This document shows, one piece after another, positions 19,370 to 26,945 of a DNA stretch of 33,885 bases. Source of the DNA: Mycolicibacterium porcinum. Its GTDB lineage: Bacteria > Actinomycetota > Actinomycetes > Mycobacteriales > Mycobacteriaceae. The notes beneath the pieces are model-generated. The model did no database searches and had not been told where the DNA came from. It was given only the letters and a program-made list of their open reading frames with translations. Position 1 is the first letter of the stretch; each line of letters starts with the position of its first letter. The stretch covers positions 25,776 through 59,660 of the forward strand of contig MSTD01000038.1 of the NCBI GenBank assembly GCA_001942045.1. Reading direction: 5' to 3'. Both the position numbers and the translations under genes were made by a program.

Positions 19370-19609
19370 TGGCCGGCCGGTGTCGGCGATCGGGCAGGTC
19401 AAGGTCCGGGTGATTCCGGGGACCTGCTGCACGGCGGGCACCACATCGGACTGCAGCGCCGCCAAGGTGTCGGCACTGATGCGCAACACCACGTCATAGG
19501 GCCCGGTCACGTATTCCGCGGACACCACGCCCGGCAGGCCTGCGAGTTGTTTGGCGACGACCTCGGCGCGGCCCACCTCGGTCTGGATCAGCACGTAAGC
19601 CTCCACCAC
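19367..19609 (-). CDS. Stand-alone Lrp/AsnC ligand-binding (RAM) domain protein
   Basis: An 80-residue protein made only of the alpha-beta effector domain of Lrp/AsnC regulators: VEAYVLIQTEVGRAEVVAKQL, then GVVSAEYVTGPYDVVLRI, ending in a beta strand ITRTLTCPIA. No helix-turn-helix is present, so it cannot bind DNA alone; such small proteins oligomerise and bind amino acids. The frame is open for about 100 codons upstream, but a GGAGGAGA site (19623–19616) sits 6 nt before GTG 19609, deciding the start (GTG 19606 is an alternative). It lies 10 nt upstream of the DUF3515 gene on the same strand and is divergent from thiL. The ligand is unknown. Confidence 0.85.
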   Translation of the reverse strand: MVEAYVLIQTEVGRAEVVAKQLAGLPGVVSAEYVTGPYDVVLRISADTLAALQSDVVPAVQQVPGITRTLTCPIADTGRP

Positions 19610-19715
19610 CGGCGGTCTCCTCCATCTCGCTGCATAAACTGCTGGCCGCAGGCACCAAACGTACCGCAGGTCGGGTCCGGGTTCAGGACGCGGCAGCCGA
19701 CCGGCAGGAGGCCAC

Positions 19716-20699
19716 ATGACCGGCGAGACCATCGGCACCGATTCCGGTGACGACAACGGCGACACGCTGGCGGGAGCCGGGGAATTCGTTGTCATCGACC
19801 GGTTGGTGGCCGGGCGCACACAAGCCGACGCGGTGACCCTGGGCCCAGGCGATGACGCGGCTGTGGTGACGGCGGCGGACGGCCGGGTCGTGGTCTCCAC
19901 CGACATGCTGGTCGAGGACCGTCATTTCCGGCTGGACTGGTCGACGCCGCACGACATCGGGCGTAAGGCGATTGCCCAGAACGCCGCCGACATCGAAGCG
20001 ATGGGCGGTCGCAGCACCGCCTTTGTGGTGGGCTTCGGCGCACCGTCGGGTACCTCGGTGGCTGCCGCGGAGGAACTGGCCGACGGCCTCTGGGACGAGG
20101 CAGGCCGGCTGGGCGCCAGCATCGCCGGGGGAGATCTGGTCAGCGCACCGCAGTGGGTGATATCGGTCACGGTGCTGGGTGATCTCGGCGGCCGGGAACC
20201 GGTGTGTCGCAACGGCGCCCGGGTCGGCGACACGGTGGCGGTGGCGGGCGAGCTCGGTCGATCAGCGGCTGGGTACGCGCTGCTGCACAGTGGCATCCAA
20301 CGGTTCCCCGAACTGCGGCAGCGGCACCTGACCCCGCAACCGCCCTACGGGCAGGGGGCCCGCGCCGCGGAGGCCGGCGCCACCTCGATGACCGATGTGT
20401 CCGATGGTCTGATCGCCGACCTGGGCCACATCGCGTCGGCCTCCGGGGTCGGCATCGACGTGGACCGCACCCTTCTCGGCGGCGATCGGCGCGAGATCGC
20501 CGAGGCCGCCGCGGCAGTGGGCGCCGACCCGTGGGAGTGGGTGCTCGGCGGAGGGGAGGACCACGCACTGGCCGCGACCTTCCCCGGCGCTGTTCCGCCC
20601 GGATGGCGGGCCATCGGCAGGGTGGTCGACGGGCCGGCGGCGGTGCTCGTCGACGGCGCGCCGTGGGCGGGTAATGCGGGATGGCAGTCGTTCGGCTAG
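19716..20699 (+). CDS. thiL: Thiamine-monophosphate kinase
   Basis: ThiL phosphorylates thiamine monophosphate to the active cofactor thiamine diphosphate with ATP, in the cytosol. The 327-residue protein belongs to the PurM/ThiL fold. The metal- and ATP-binding motif TLGPGDDAAVV is near residue 42, STDMLVEDRHFR near 61, KAIAQNAADIEAMGGRS near 85, and SMTDVSDGLIADLGHIA near 225. About 20 residues at the N-terminus are Asp/Gly-rich and probably disordered. ATG 19716 has an AGGAGG site at 19706–19711. No TPP riboswitch is visible in the 106 bp upstream. ung follows after 24 nt. Confidence 0.95.
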   Translation: MTGETIGTDSGDDNGDTLAGAGEFVVIDRLVAGRTQADAVTLGPGDDAAVVTAADGRVVVSTDMLVEDRHFRLDWSTPHDIGRKAIAQNAADIEAMGGRSTAFVVGFGAPSGTSVAAAEELADGLWDEAGRLGASIAGGDLVSAPQWVISVTVLGDLGGREPVCRNGARVGDTVAVAGELGRSAAGYALLHSGIQRFPELRQRHLTPQPPYGQGARAAEAGATSMTDVSDGLIADLGHIASASGVGIDVDRTLLGGDRREIAEAAAAVGADPWEWVLGGGEDHALAATFPGAVPPGWRAIGRVVDGPAAVLVDGAPWAGNAGWQSFG

Positions 20700-20709
20700 C
20701 GGTTCACGC

Positions 20710-20715
20710 TAGGTT
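20710..20715 (+). promoter_or_regulatory. Putative -10 element (TAGGTT) of ung
   Basis: TAGGTT in the context GCTAGGTT lies 8 nt before the GTG at 20724 and no ribosome site intervenes. This predicts a leaderless ung transcript independent of thiL. Confidence 0.45.
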
Positions 20716-20723
20716 GGTTTTCC

Positions 20724-21461
20724 GTGACTGCGGACGCGACGAGCAAGACAACCACTGCGGATGCGACGGACGGTTCAACCGGTGCACGTCCGTTGAACGA
20801 ACTCGTCGATCCCGGCTGGGCGCGCGCCCTCGAGCCGGTCGGAGCGCATGTCGCGCAGATGGGGAAGTTCCTCCGCGACGAACTCGCCGCGGGCAGACGT
20901 TATCTGCCCGCAGGTCAAAATGTGCTGCGCGCCTTTACTTTTCCGTTTGATCAGGTGCGTGTGCTGATCGTCGGTCAGGACCCGTATCCGACGCCGGGAC
21001 ATGCCGTCGGCCTCAGTTTCTCGGTGGGTGCCGATGTGCGTCCGCTGCCGCGCAGCCTGTCGAACATCTTCACCGAGTACTGCGAAGACCTGGGTTATCC
21101 GCAGCCGGCCAACGGCGACCTCACCCCGTGGGCACAACAAGGCGTAATGCTGCTCAACAGGGTGCTTACGGTGTCGCCGGGCACTCCGGCGTCGCACCGC
21201 GGCAAGGGCTGGGAAGCGGTGACCGAGTGCGCGATCCGCGCCCTGGTGGCTCGCGACCAACCGATGGTCGCGGTGCTGTGGGGCCGCGATGCGTCGACGC
21301 TGAAACCGCTACTGGCCGAAGGTGACTGCGCGACGATTGAGTCGCCGCATCCGTCGCCGTTGTCGGCGTCGCGGGGATTCTTCGGATCACGTCCGTTCAG
21401 CCGGGCCAACGAACTGCTGCAGCAGAAGGGGGCCGGCCCGATCGATTGGCGGCTGCCGTGA
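20724..21461 (+). CDS. ung: Uracil-DNA glycosylase
   Basis: A family 1 UDG of 245 residues that excises uracil from DNA, important in a high-GC genome prone to cytosine deamination. The catalytic water-activating motif is GQDPYP at 84–89 (Asp86), and the DNA-intercalating loop motif is HPSPLS from His209. The first ~22 residues are Thr/Ala/Asp-rich and probably disordered; an alternative later start is possible but no better signal was found. The GTG at 20724 follows a TAGGTT -10. It is convergent with the lipoprotein gene 5 bp downstream. Confidence 0.96.
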   Translation: MTADATSKTTTADATDGSTGARPLNELVDPGWARALEPVGAHVAQMGKFLRDELAAGRRYLPAGQNVLRAFTFPFDQVRVLIVGQDPYPTPGHAVGLSFSVGADVRPLPRSLSNIFTEYCEDLGYPQPANGDLTPWAQQGVMLLNRVLTVSPGTPASHRGKGWEAVTECAIRALVARDQPMVAVLWGRDASTLKPLLAEGDCATIESPHPSPLSASRGFFGSRPFSRANELLQQKGAGPIDWRLP

Positions 21462-21466
21462 GCCGA

Positions 21467-21826
21467 TCAGGGCATGGGGATGCCCGGCGGGGCCGGGATC
21501 GCAGGCGGCGCCGGAACTGGCGGGGGTGACGGGATACCCGGCGACGGAATCTGGACGGTCACGTCACCGCCGTCTCCGTTGGATGGACCGGGCATCTCAG
21601 CCGGCGGCGAAGCCGGTCCGGGGGACACCGGGGTTTCGATGACGGTCGTCTCGGTGTGGGTCGCCGGACCTTCCGAGGTCACCGGGGCCTCGGTCGTCGA
21701 AGGGGTCTCCGAGGTGGTCGTGTCCTCGTTGGAGGCGGTACCGCCACACGCGGTCAGCATCGAGCCGACCGCGACGGCGGCCGCAAACGCATAAAGCGGT
21801 GTATGTGATGCGCGACATGGGGTCAT
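21467..21826 (-). CDS. Putative Pro-rich lipoprotein
   Basis: A 119-residue small exported protein with a lipobox: the hydrophobic run LYAFAAAVAVGSM leads to LTAC, so Cys27 would be lipidated. The mature part is low-complexity, first Thr/Ser/Glu-rich, then Gly/Asp-rich, ending in a Pro/Ala run (PSPPPVPAPPAIPAPPGIP type). Such tails occur in mycobacterial cell-wall proteins and may span the wall or stay disordered. Function is unknown. The ATG at 21826 has no strong ribosome site, and the rpmB stop is 70 bp upstream on the same strand. Confidence 0.65.
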   Translation of the reverse strand: MTPCRASHTPLYAFAAAVAVGSMLTACGGTASNEDTTTSETPSTTEAPVTSEGPATHTETTVIETPVSPGPASPPAEMPGPSNGDGGDVTVQIPSPGIPSPPPVPAPPAIPAPPGIPMP

Positions 21827-21896
21827 GACGGCAGGAGATACCCCGCCGCGACCTCAGGTAAACACGATGGTCGCGCACCCGGTCAGGGGCGCGACG

Positions 21897-22091
21897 TCAG
21901 CCGCGCGAGACCTTGCCGGCCTTGATGCAGGAGGTGCAGGCGTTCACGCGCTGCTTGTTGCCACCCGGACGCGCCACGGCACGCACCGACTGGATGTTCG
22001 GATCCCAGCGCCGGCTGGTCCGCCGATGCGAGTGCGACACCGACTTGCCGAAGCCCGGGCCCTTTCCGCAGATATCGCACACGGCAGCCAT
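21897..22091 (-). CDS. rpmB: 50S ribosomal protein L28, zinc-binding form
   Basis: A 64-residue L28, full length for the family, with the start [25 protein letters not shown]. Two CxxC pairs (Cys5/Cys8 and Cys52/Cys55) form a zinc ribbon, so this is the C+ paralogue. Mycobacteria commonly carry a second, zinc-free L28 under Zur control elsewhere; none is in this window. ATG 22091 has AGGAG about 8 nt upstream. A good promoter (22202–22174, minus) and a hairpin leader precede it. Confidence 0.96.
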   Translation of the reverse strand: MAAVCDICGKGPGFGKSVSHSHRRTSRRWDPNIQSVRAVARPGGNKQRVNACTSCIKAGKVSRG

Positions 22092-22128
22092 ATCAACAAC
22101 TCCTCGAATTCAGTCCTTGGGGGTCTGG

Positions 22129-22154
22129 GCCCGCTCGCCGCAAAACGGCGGGGC
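22129..22154 (-). promoter_or_regulatory. Hairpin in the rpmB leader
   Basis: CGCCG (22136–22140) and CGGCG (22146–22150) pair around a 5-nt loop, extended by GCCC/GGGC with a 3-nt bulge. It lies in the predicted rpmB 5' untranslated region, about 40 nt before the start codon. It could be a site for ribosomal-protein feedback or simply a stabiliser. Confidence 0.4.
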
Positions 22155-22173
22155 TCAGCCCGACAACCTGATC

Positions 22174-22202
22174 AGAATACCGGGAGGCCAGAGGATCGCC
22201 AA
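22174..22202 (-). promoter_or_regulatory. rpmB promoter (TTGGCG, 17 bp, TATTCT)
   Basis: On the minus strand TTGGCG (22202–22197) and TATTCT (22179–22174) are separated by exactly 17 bp. Start near 22167 gives a leader of about 76 nt. This is one of the few recognisable -35/-10 pairs in the window, as expected for a ribosomal-protein gene. Confidence 0.55.
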
Positions 22203-22227
22203 AACGGCCCGTGAAGGCGACCCCAGG

Positions 22228-22236
22228 TTGTCCACA
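22228..22236 (+). promoter_or_regulatory. Consensus DnaA box (TTGTCCACA)
   Basis: TTGTCCACA is the actinobacterial DnaA-box consensus. It lies in the 260-bp region between rpmB and the DAK gene. Only one exact copy was noticed, so this is not an origin; it could be a DnaA-regulated promoter, a titration site or chance. Confidence 0.35.
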
Positions 22237-22275
22237 GCCGGCGGTGCTCTGATCAAGTTTGTCGCAGTCAGTCGA

Positions 22276-22281
22276 TAGGCT
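22276..22281 (+). promoter_or_regulatory. Putative -10 element (TAGGCT) of the DAK–recG–HNH operon
   Basis: TAGGCT in the context GATAGGCT fits the mycobacterial -10. Start near 22288 gives a leader of about 64 nt with a GGGAGGT ribosome site (22342–22348). No convincing -35 was found. Confidence 0.45.
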
Positions 22282-22351
22282 GGCGCCCACGGCGGTGACT
22301 GCGGGGGACGGCCGCGGTATTCGTGGGATCTGATGGGGATTGGGAGGTCCG

Positions 22352-23992
22352 ATGTCGGCTCGGCGGCTGGACGCTTCCGCTTTGCGGGCCTGGGCCCACA
22401 CTGCCGTCGATGACCTGATCACCCACACCGACGAGATCAACCGGCTCAACGTGTTCCCGGTGGCCGATGCCGACACCGGGACGAACATGCTGTTCACGAT
22501 GCGTTCGGCTTGGGCTCATGTCGATGCCGAACCGGCGGGCGCGGACATCCCGGCGCTGGCCGGCGCGTTGGCGGCCGGGGCGTTGCAGGGCGCCCGCGGG
22601 AACTCCGGGGTGATCCTGTCGCAGATTCTGCTCGGCCTGGCCGAGGTGATCACCAACGCGGCGGCGCAGCGTGACGGCGATCTCTCCGCGGTGGACGCCG
22701 CGCTGTTGGGCGCGGGGCTGCGCCATGCCGCAGCCCTGGCCGTCACCTCGATGGGTGAGCCCGTCCCGGGCACGATCGTGTCGGTGTTGGACGCCGCGGC
22801 CGAGGCCGCCGAACACTGCGCGGCCGAGGGGGGTGATGTCGTTGATGCGGCTGCCGCCGCCGGCGATGCCGCGTCGGTGGCGCTGGATCGCACCCCGCAG
22901 CAACTCGACGTGCTGGCCAACGCCGGTGTGGTCGATTCGGGTGGGCGCGGCCTGCTCGTCCTGCTCGACGCGCTGACGGCGACGCTGATCGGGCATGCGC
23001 CCCATCGGCCCGTCTACGCTCCGGCGTCGCCGCAGCTCCCGGTCGCGGGGACGGGCTTGGCCGCCGCCGAGGCGCCGCCGCAGTTCGAGGTCATGTATCT
23101 GCTGACCGGATGTGGTGCACTCGCCGTCGAGGGGTTGCGGGCCGCGCTCGAGCAGATGGGCGAATCGGTGGCGATCGCCGCCTCGGGAAACGATCAGTAC
23201 TCGGTGCATGTTCACGTCGACGATGCCGGGGCCGCAGTCGAGGCTGGGCTCGCGGTCGGGGCACTGAGCCGCATTCAGATCACCGCCCTGACGGTGGCGC
23301 CCGGCCTCAAGGCCGCCGGCGGTTGGGCCCGCGAGCGGGCAGTGTTGGCCGTCGTCGACGGGGACGGCGGCGTCGAACTGTTCGCCGGCGAGGGCGCGCA
23401 CGTGTTGCGTCCCGACGCCGGCGAGCCCATCAGCGCCCAGCAGTTGTTGCGGGCCCTGGTCGACGTGGGCGCGGCCCAGGTCATGCTGCTGCCCAACGGA
23501 TATGTGGCTGCCGAGGAGCTGGTGGCGGGTTGCACGGCGGCGATCGGGCGGGGCATCGATGTCGTGCCGGTACCGGCCGGGTCGATGGTGCAGGGGCTGG
23601 CCGCGCTCGCGGTTCACGACGCGGGCAGACAAGCCGTCGACGACGGGTACACGATGGCGCGGGCGGCTGCGGGAGCCCGGCACGGCGCGGTGCGGATCGC
23701 CACCGAAGAGGCGTTGACGTGGGCGGGAAGCTGCAAACCGGGAGACGGCCTTGGCATCGCGGGTGATGAGGTACTGATCGTGGGCTCCGACATCACCGCG
23801 GCCGCCGCCGGGTTGATCGATCTGCTGATGGTGGCGGGCGGAGAGCTGATCACGGTGTTGACCGGCGATGGCGTGGACGGCGCCGTGGGCGATGCGCTGC
23901 AGGCGCACGTGCATCGTGCGCACCTCGGCGCCGAGTTGGTCACCTATCACACCGGCCACCGCGGCGACGCGCTGCTGATCGGAGTGGAGTAG
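22352..23992 (+). CDS. DAK2-domain protein (DhaL/FakA-like kinase)
   Basis: A 546-residue protein of the YloV/FakA type. The N-terminal DhaL-like domain (about 1–200) binds ATP-Mg through the Asp-rich motif FPVADADTGTNMLFTM near residue 32, with ALQGARGNSGVILSQIL near 80 and NAGVVDSGGRGLLVLLDAL near 190. A long C-terminal DAK1/DegV-associated region follows. In Firmicutes FakA phosphorylates fatty acids carried by FakB (DegV) proteins; no DegV gene is in this window, so the substrate is uncertain. A TTG 12 nt further up is possible, but ATG 22352 after the GGGAGGT site is better. The stop overlaps the recG start by one base (TAGTG), giving tight coupling. M. tuberculosis has the counterpart Rv2974c/Rv2975c. 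Confidence 0.92.
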   Translation: MSARRLDASALRAWAHTAVDDLITHTDEINRLNVFPVADADTGTNMLFTMRSAWAHVDAEPAGADIPALAGALAAGALQGARGNSGVILSQILLGLAEVITNAAAQRDGDLSAVDAALLGAGLRHAAALAVTSMGEPVPGTIVSVLDAAAEAAEHCAAEGGDVVDAAAAAGDAASVALDRTPQQLDVLANAGVVDSGGRGLLVLLDALTATLIGHAPHRPVYAPASPQLPVAGTGLAAAEAPPQFEVMYLLTGCGALAVEGLRAALEQMGESVAIAASGNDQYSVHVHVDDAGAAVEAGLAVGALSRIQITALTVAPGLKAAGGWARERAVLAVVDGDGGVELFAGEGAHVLRPDAGEPISAQQLLRALVDVGAAQVMLLPNGYVAAEELVAGCTAAIGRGIDVVPVPAGSMVQGLAALAVHDAGRQAVDDGYTMARAAAGARHGAVRIATEEALTWAGSCKPGDGLGIAGDEVLIVGSDITAAAAGLIDLLMVAGGELITVLTGDGVDGAVGDALQAHVHRAHLGAELVTYHTGHRGDALLIGVE

Positions 23993-26241
23993 TGGCAGCG
24001 CTCGGCGACCGACTGGACCTGGTGATCGGGGCGCGGTCGGCCAAGCCCCTCGAAGAGCATTTCGGCATCGTCACCGTCAATGATCTGCTGCGGCACTACC
24101 CCCGCAAATACAGCGACGGCATGTCGGTGCGCGGTGAAGGTGAGGCCCTCGATTTGGAGGAGGGCGAACATGTCACCTTCATCGAGGTCGTCACCGAGAC
24201 CAAGGTCGGCGAGATGAAGCCGGGCTTCAGCAAGAAGACGGGCCGACCGATGGCCCGAAAGTGGTTGCGCGTCACCCTCGGTGAGCATCGGCCCGCCGTC
24301 ACGGCGACGTTCTTCAACGCCGGCTGGATGGTGGACAAGTTGGAGAAGGGCACCCGCCTGATGCTCTCCGGCGAGGTGAAGTACTTCCGCAATACCCTTC
24401 AGCTCGAGCATCCGGCCTTTTTGGTGCTGAATCCCCCGCCCGGCAAGCAGATCGGGACCAAGTCGCTCAAGACCATCGCCACGGCGTCGGGGGCCACCGG
24501 CGAGGACATGCTGGCCGAGTTCGAGCGGGACTTCTTCCCGATCTATCCGGCCTCGGCCAAGGTGCAGAGCTGGGACATCTACGCATGCGTTCGGCAGACC
24601 CTGGACGTTCTGGACCCGGTTCCCGAGCCGCTTCCGGAATCCTTTGTGCGCGAACACAATCTGATGTCCGAAGATCAGGCGCTGCGGGCCATTCACCTGG
24701 CTGAGAAATCCGAGGACCGGGACCGGGCCGCCGAGCGACTGACCTACGACGAAGCCATCGGATTGCAGTGGGGGCTGGTGAGCCGGCGCTACAGCGAGCT
24801 GAGTGAATCCGGCCCCGCCGCACCGCACGTCGATGACGGGCTGGCGGCGGCGATGCGTACTCGGCTGCCCTTCGAGCTGACCGCGGGGCAATCCGAAGTG
24901 CTGGAGGTGATCTCGGACGAGTTGGCCTCGACGCGGCCGATGAACCGGATGCTGCAGGGCGAGGTGGGTTCGGGCAAGACCATCGTGTCGGTGCTGGCGA
25001 TGCTGCAGATGGTCGATGCGGGCTATCAGTGTGCGCTGCTGGCGCCCACCGAAGTACTTGCCGCCCAACATGCGCGCTCGATCCGTGACGTGCTGGGGCC
25101 GCTGGCGATGGCAGGGGAACTCGGTGGCGCCGAGACGGCGACCGGTGTGGCGCTGCTGACCGGGTCGATGACGGCGCCGCAGAAACGTGCCGTGCGTGGC
25201 CAAGTGGCCTCGGGCCAGGCCGGCATCGTCGTCGGTACGCACGCGTTGTTGCAGGACGCGGTGGAGTTCCACAACTTGGGCATGGTGGTCGTCGATGAAC
25301 AGCACCGGTTCGGTGTCGAACAGCGGGACGCGTTGCGGGCCAAGGCTCGTGATGGGCTGACGCCTCACCTTCTGGTGATGACGGCCACGCCGATTCCGCG
25401 CACCGTGGCGCTCACGGTGTACGGCGATCTGGAGACCTCGACGCTGCGTGAGCTGCCCCGCGGCCGGCAACCCATCACCACCAACACCATCTTCATCTCG
25501 CAGAAGCCGGCCTGGCTGGACCGGGCCTGGGCCCGCATCCGGGAGGAGGTGGGCGCGGGCCGGCAGGCGTACGTGGTCGCCTCGCGTATCGACGAGTCCG
25601 ACAAGCCGGGCGACAAGAACGACGGGCGCGGCGGGCCGCCGCCGATCACCGTGATCGACCTGTTCGACCGGTTGAGCACGGGCCCACTCGCCGGGTTGCG
25701 GCTCGGGCTCATGCACGGCCGGTTGTCCGGTGACGAGAAGGACGCGGTGATGGGCGCGTTCCGGGCCGGGGAGATCGATGTGCTGGTGTGTACCACCGTC
25801 ATCGAGGTCGGCGTCGATGTGCCCAACTCGACCATGATGGTGGTGATGGACGCCGACCGGTTCGGTATCAGCCAGTTGCATCAGCTGCGCGGCCGGATCG
25901 GTCGTGGTCAGCACCCGAGCCTGTGCCTGCTGGCCACCCGGCTACCCGAAACTTCCAAGGCAGGGGAGCGGATCAAGGCCGTGGCTGCCACGCTCGACGG
26001 CTTCGCCCTGGCCGACCTCGACCTCGACGAGCGTCGCGAGGGAGATGTGCTGGGCCTCAACCAGTCCGGGCGCACCATCAATCTGCGGTTCCTGTCCCTG
26101 CGGGATCACCTCGAAGTGATCCAAGAGGCCCGGGCCTTCTGCGAGCAGCGATACACGCAGAGTCCGCACGATCCCGGAATGGATCTGTTGGCAGCGCAAT
26201 TCGTGAACACCGACCGCGTCGAGTACCTGGACAAGGCATGA
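23992..26241 (+). CDS. recG: ATP-dependent DNA helicase RecG
   Basis: A 749-residue superfamily 2 helicase that reverses stalled replication forks and branch-migrates Holliday junctions. The N-terminal wedge/OB domain covers about residues 60–160. Helicase motif I is GEVGSGKT (Lys329), motif II is DEQH at 435–438, and motif III is MTATPIPRT. Motif VI is QLRGRIGRGQ and the TRG-like region follows it. GTG 23992 shares a base with the DAK stop. It is slightly longer than E. coli RecG, with an extra stretch around residues 165–185 (KQIGTKSLKTIATASGATGED). The HNH gene overlaps its end by ATGA. Confidence 0.97.
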   Translation: MAALGDRLDLVIGARSAKPLEEHFGIVTVNDLLRHYPRKYSDGMSVRGEGEALDLEEGEHVTFIEVVTETKVGEMKPGFSKKTGRPMARKWLRVTLGEHRPAVTATFFNAGWMVDKLEKGTRLMLSGEVKYFRNTLQLEHPAFLVLNPPPGKQIGTKSLKTIATASGATGEDMLAEFERDFFPIYPASAKVQSWDIYACVRQTLDVLDPVPEPLPESFVREHNLMSEDQALRAIHLAEKSEDRDRAAERLTYDEAIGLQWGLVSRRYSELSESGPAAPHVDDGLAAAMRTRLPFELTAGQSEVLEVISDELASTRPMNRMLQGEVGSGKTIVSVLAMLQMVDAGYQCALLAPTEVLAAQHARSIRDVLGPLAMAGELGGAETATGVALLTGSMTAPQKRAVRGQVASGQAGIVVGTHALLQDAVEFHNLGMVVVDEQHRFGVEQRDALRAKARDGLTPHLLVMTATPIPRTVALTVYGDLETSTLRELPRGRQPITTNTIFISQKPAWLDRAWARIREEVGAGRQAYVVASRIDESDKPGDKNDGRGGPPPITVIDLFDRLSTGPLAGLRLGLMHGRLSGDEKDAVMGAFRAGEIDVLVCTTVIEVGVDVPNSTMMVVMDADRFGISQLHQLRGRIGRGQHPSLCLLATRLPETSKAGERIKAVAATLDGFALADLDLDERREGDVLGLNQSGRTINLRFLSLRDHLEVIQEARAFCEQRYTQSPHDPGMDLLAAQFVNTDRVEYLDKA

Positions 26242-26945
26242 CGGGTCGGCGGGTGTGGTGGCTGGCCGCGGCTGTGGTACTCGCGGTGGTGGTCGCCATC
26301 CAGGTGACCACCTCGACGGAGAGCTCCGTGCGGTTCGCCGCCCAGGCGCAACCGCCCACCGTCGCCGCCGGGGTGGACCTGTTGGCCGGTGTGCCGGAGA
26401 TTCCGGTGCGGGTGCGCGGCAACGACTATCGTCGCGCTGCCTTCGGTGAGTCCTGGGACGACGACAACAGCGCGCCCGGCGGGCACAACGGGTGCGACAC
26501 CCGGAACGACATCCTCAACCGCGACCTGGTCGACAAGACTTTCGTCGCGATCAAGCGGTGCCCGGCGGCGGTGGCGACCGGGACACTGCACGATCCGTAC
26601 ACGAACGCGGTGGTGTCGTTCGTCCGTGGCAATCAGACCGGTGCCGCGGTGCAGATCGACCACATCGTGCCGCTGGCGTTGGCCTGGGACCTGGGGGCGC
26701 GTGGCTGGCCCGACGATCTGCGGCTGCGGTTCGCCAACGACCCGGCCAACCTGCTCGCGGTCGCCGGTAAACCCAACCAGGACAAGGGCGATCAGGAGCC
26801 GGCTCACTGGATGCCGCCCAACCGGGCGTTCTGGTGCCAATACGCGGTGCAGTTCGTCGAGGTGTTGCGCGGCTATTCGCTCCCGGTCGACGCCGCATCG
26901 GCCGGAATTCTGCGCGAAGCCGCCGGGACGTGCCCGACGGGCTAG
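26238..26945 (+). CDS. Secreted HNH-type nuclease (DUF1524/GmrSD-like)
   Basis: A 235-residue protein with an N-terminal signal or anchor segment (VWWLAAAVVLAVVVAIQV, residues 6–23). The C-terminal HNH/DUF1524 domain has the core IDHIVPLALAWDLGARGW with Asp141-His142, then FANDPANLLAVAGKPNQDKGDQEPAHWMPP, where Asn161 and Asn170 complete the pattern. Four cysteines outside the membrane segment (86, 108, 190, 232) could form two disulfides, fitting an exported enzyme. It probably cuts extracellular DNA; the mycobacterial counterpart is Rv2972c. The frame is open 150 codons upstream inside recG, but the true start is the ATG at 26238 overlapping the recG stop (ATGA). It shares a CTAG palindrome with the stop of the convergent MBL gene. 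Confidence 0.88.
   Translation: MTGRRVWWLAAAVVLAVVVAIQVTTSTESSVRFAAQAQPPTVAAGVDLLAGVPEIPVRVRGNDYRRAAFGESWDDDNSAPGGHNGCDTRNDILNRDLVDKTFVAIKRCPAAVATGTLHDPYTNAVVSFVRGNQTGAAVQIDHIVPLALAWDLGARGWPDDLRLRFANDPANLLAVAGKPNQDKGDQEPAHWMPPNRAFWCQYAVQFVEVLRGYSLPVDAASAGILREAAGTCPTG

Noticed and set aside
19610..19715. TPP riboswitch upstream of thiL
   Set aside because: The region is short and lacks the conserved CUGAGA and thi-box elements; a plain AGGAGG site serves thiL.
22228..22236. Replication origin at the DnaA box
   Set aside because: Only one exact box was noticed, with no AT-rich unwinding element and no dnaA or dnaN nearby.
22340..22351. TTG start for the DAK protein
   Set aside because: It lies on the ribosome-binding purine run itself; ATG 22352 is the better start.
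26238..26945. HNH gene as part of a restriction or anti-phage system
   Set aside because: It has an export signal and cysteines and is fused by overlap to recG, with no methylase, specificity or partner gene nearby.
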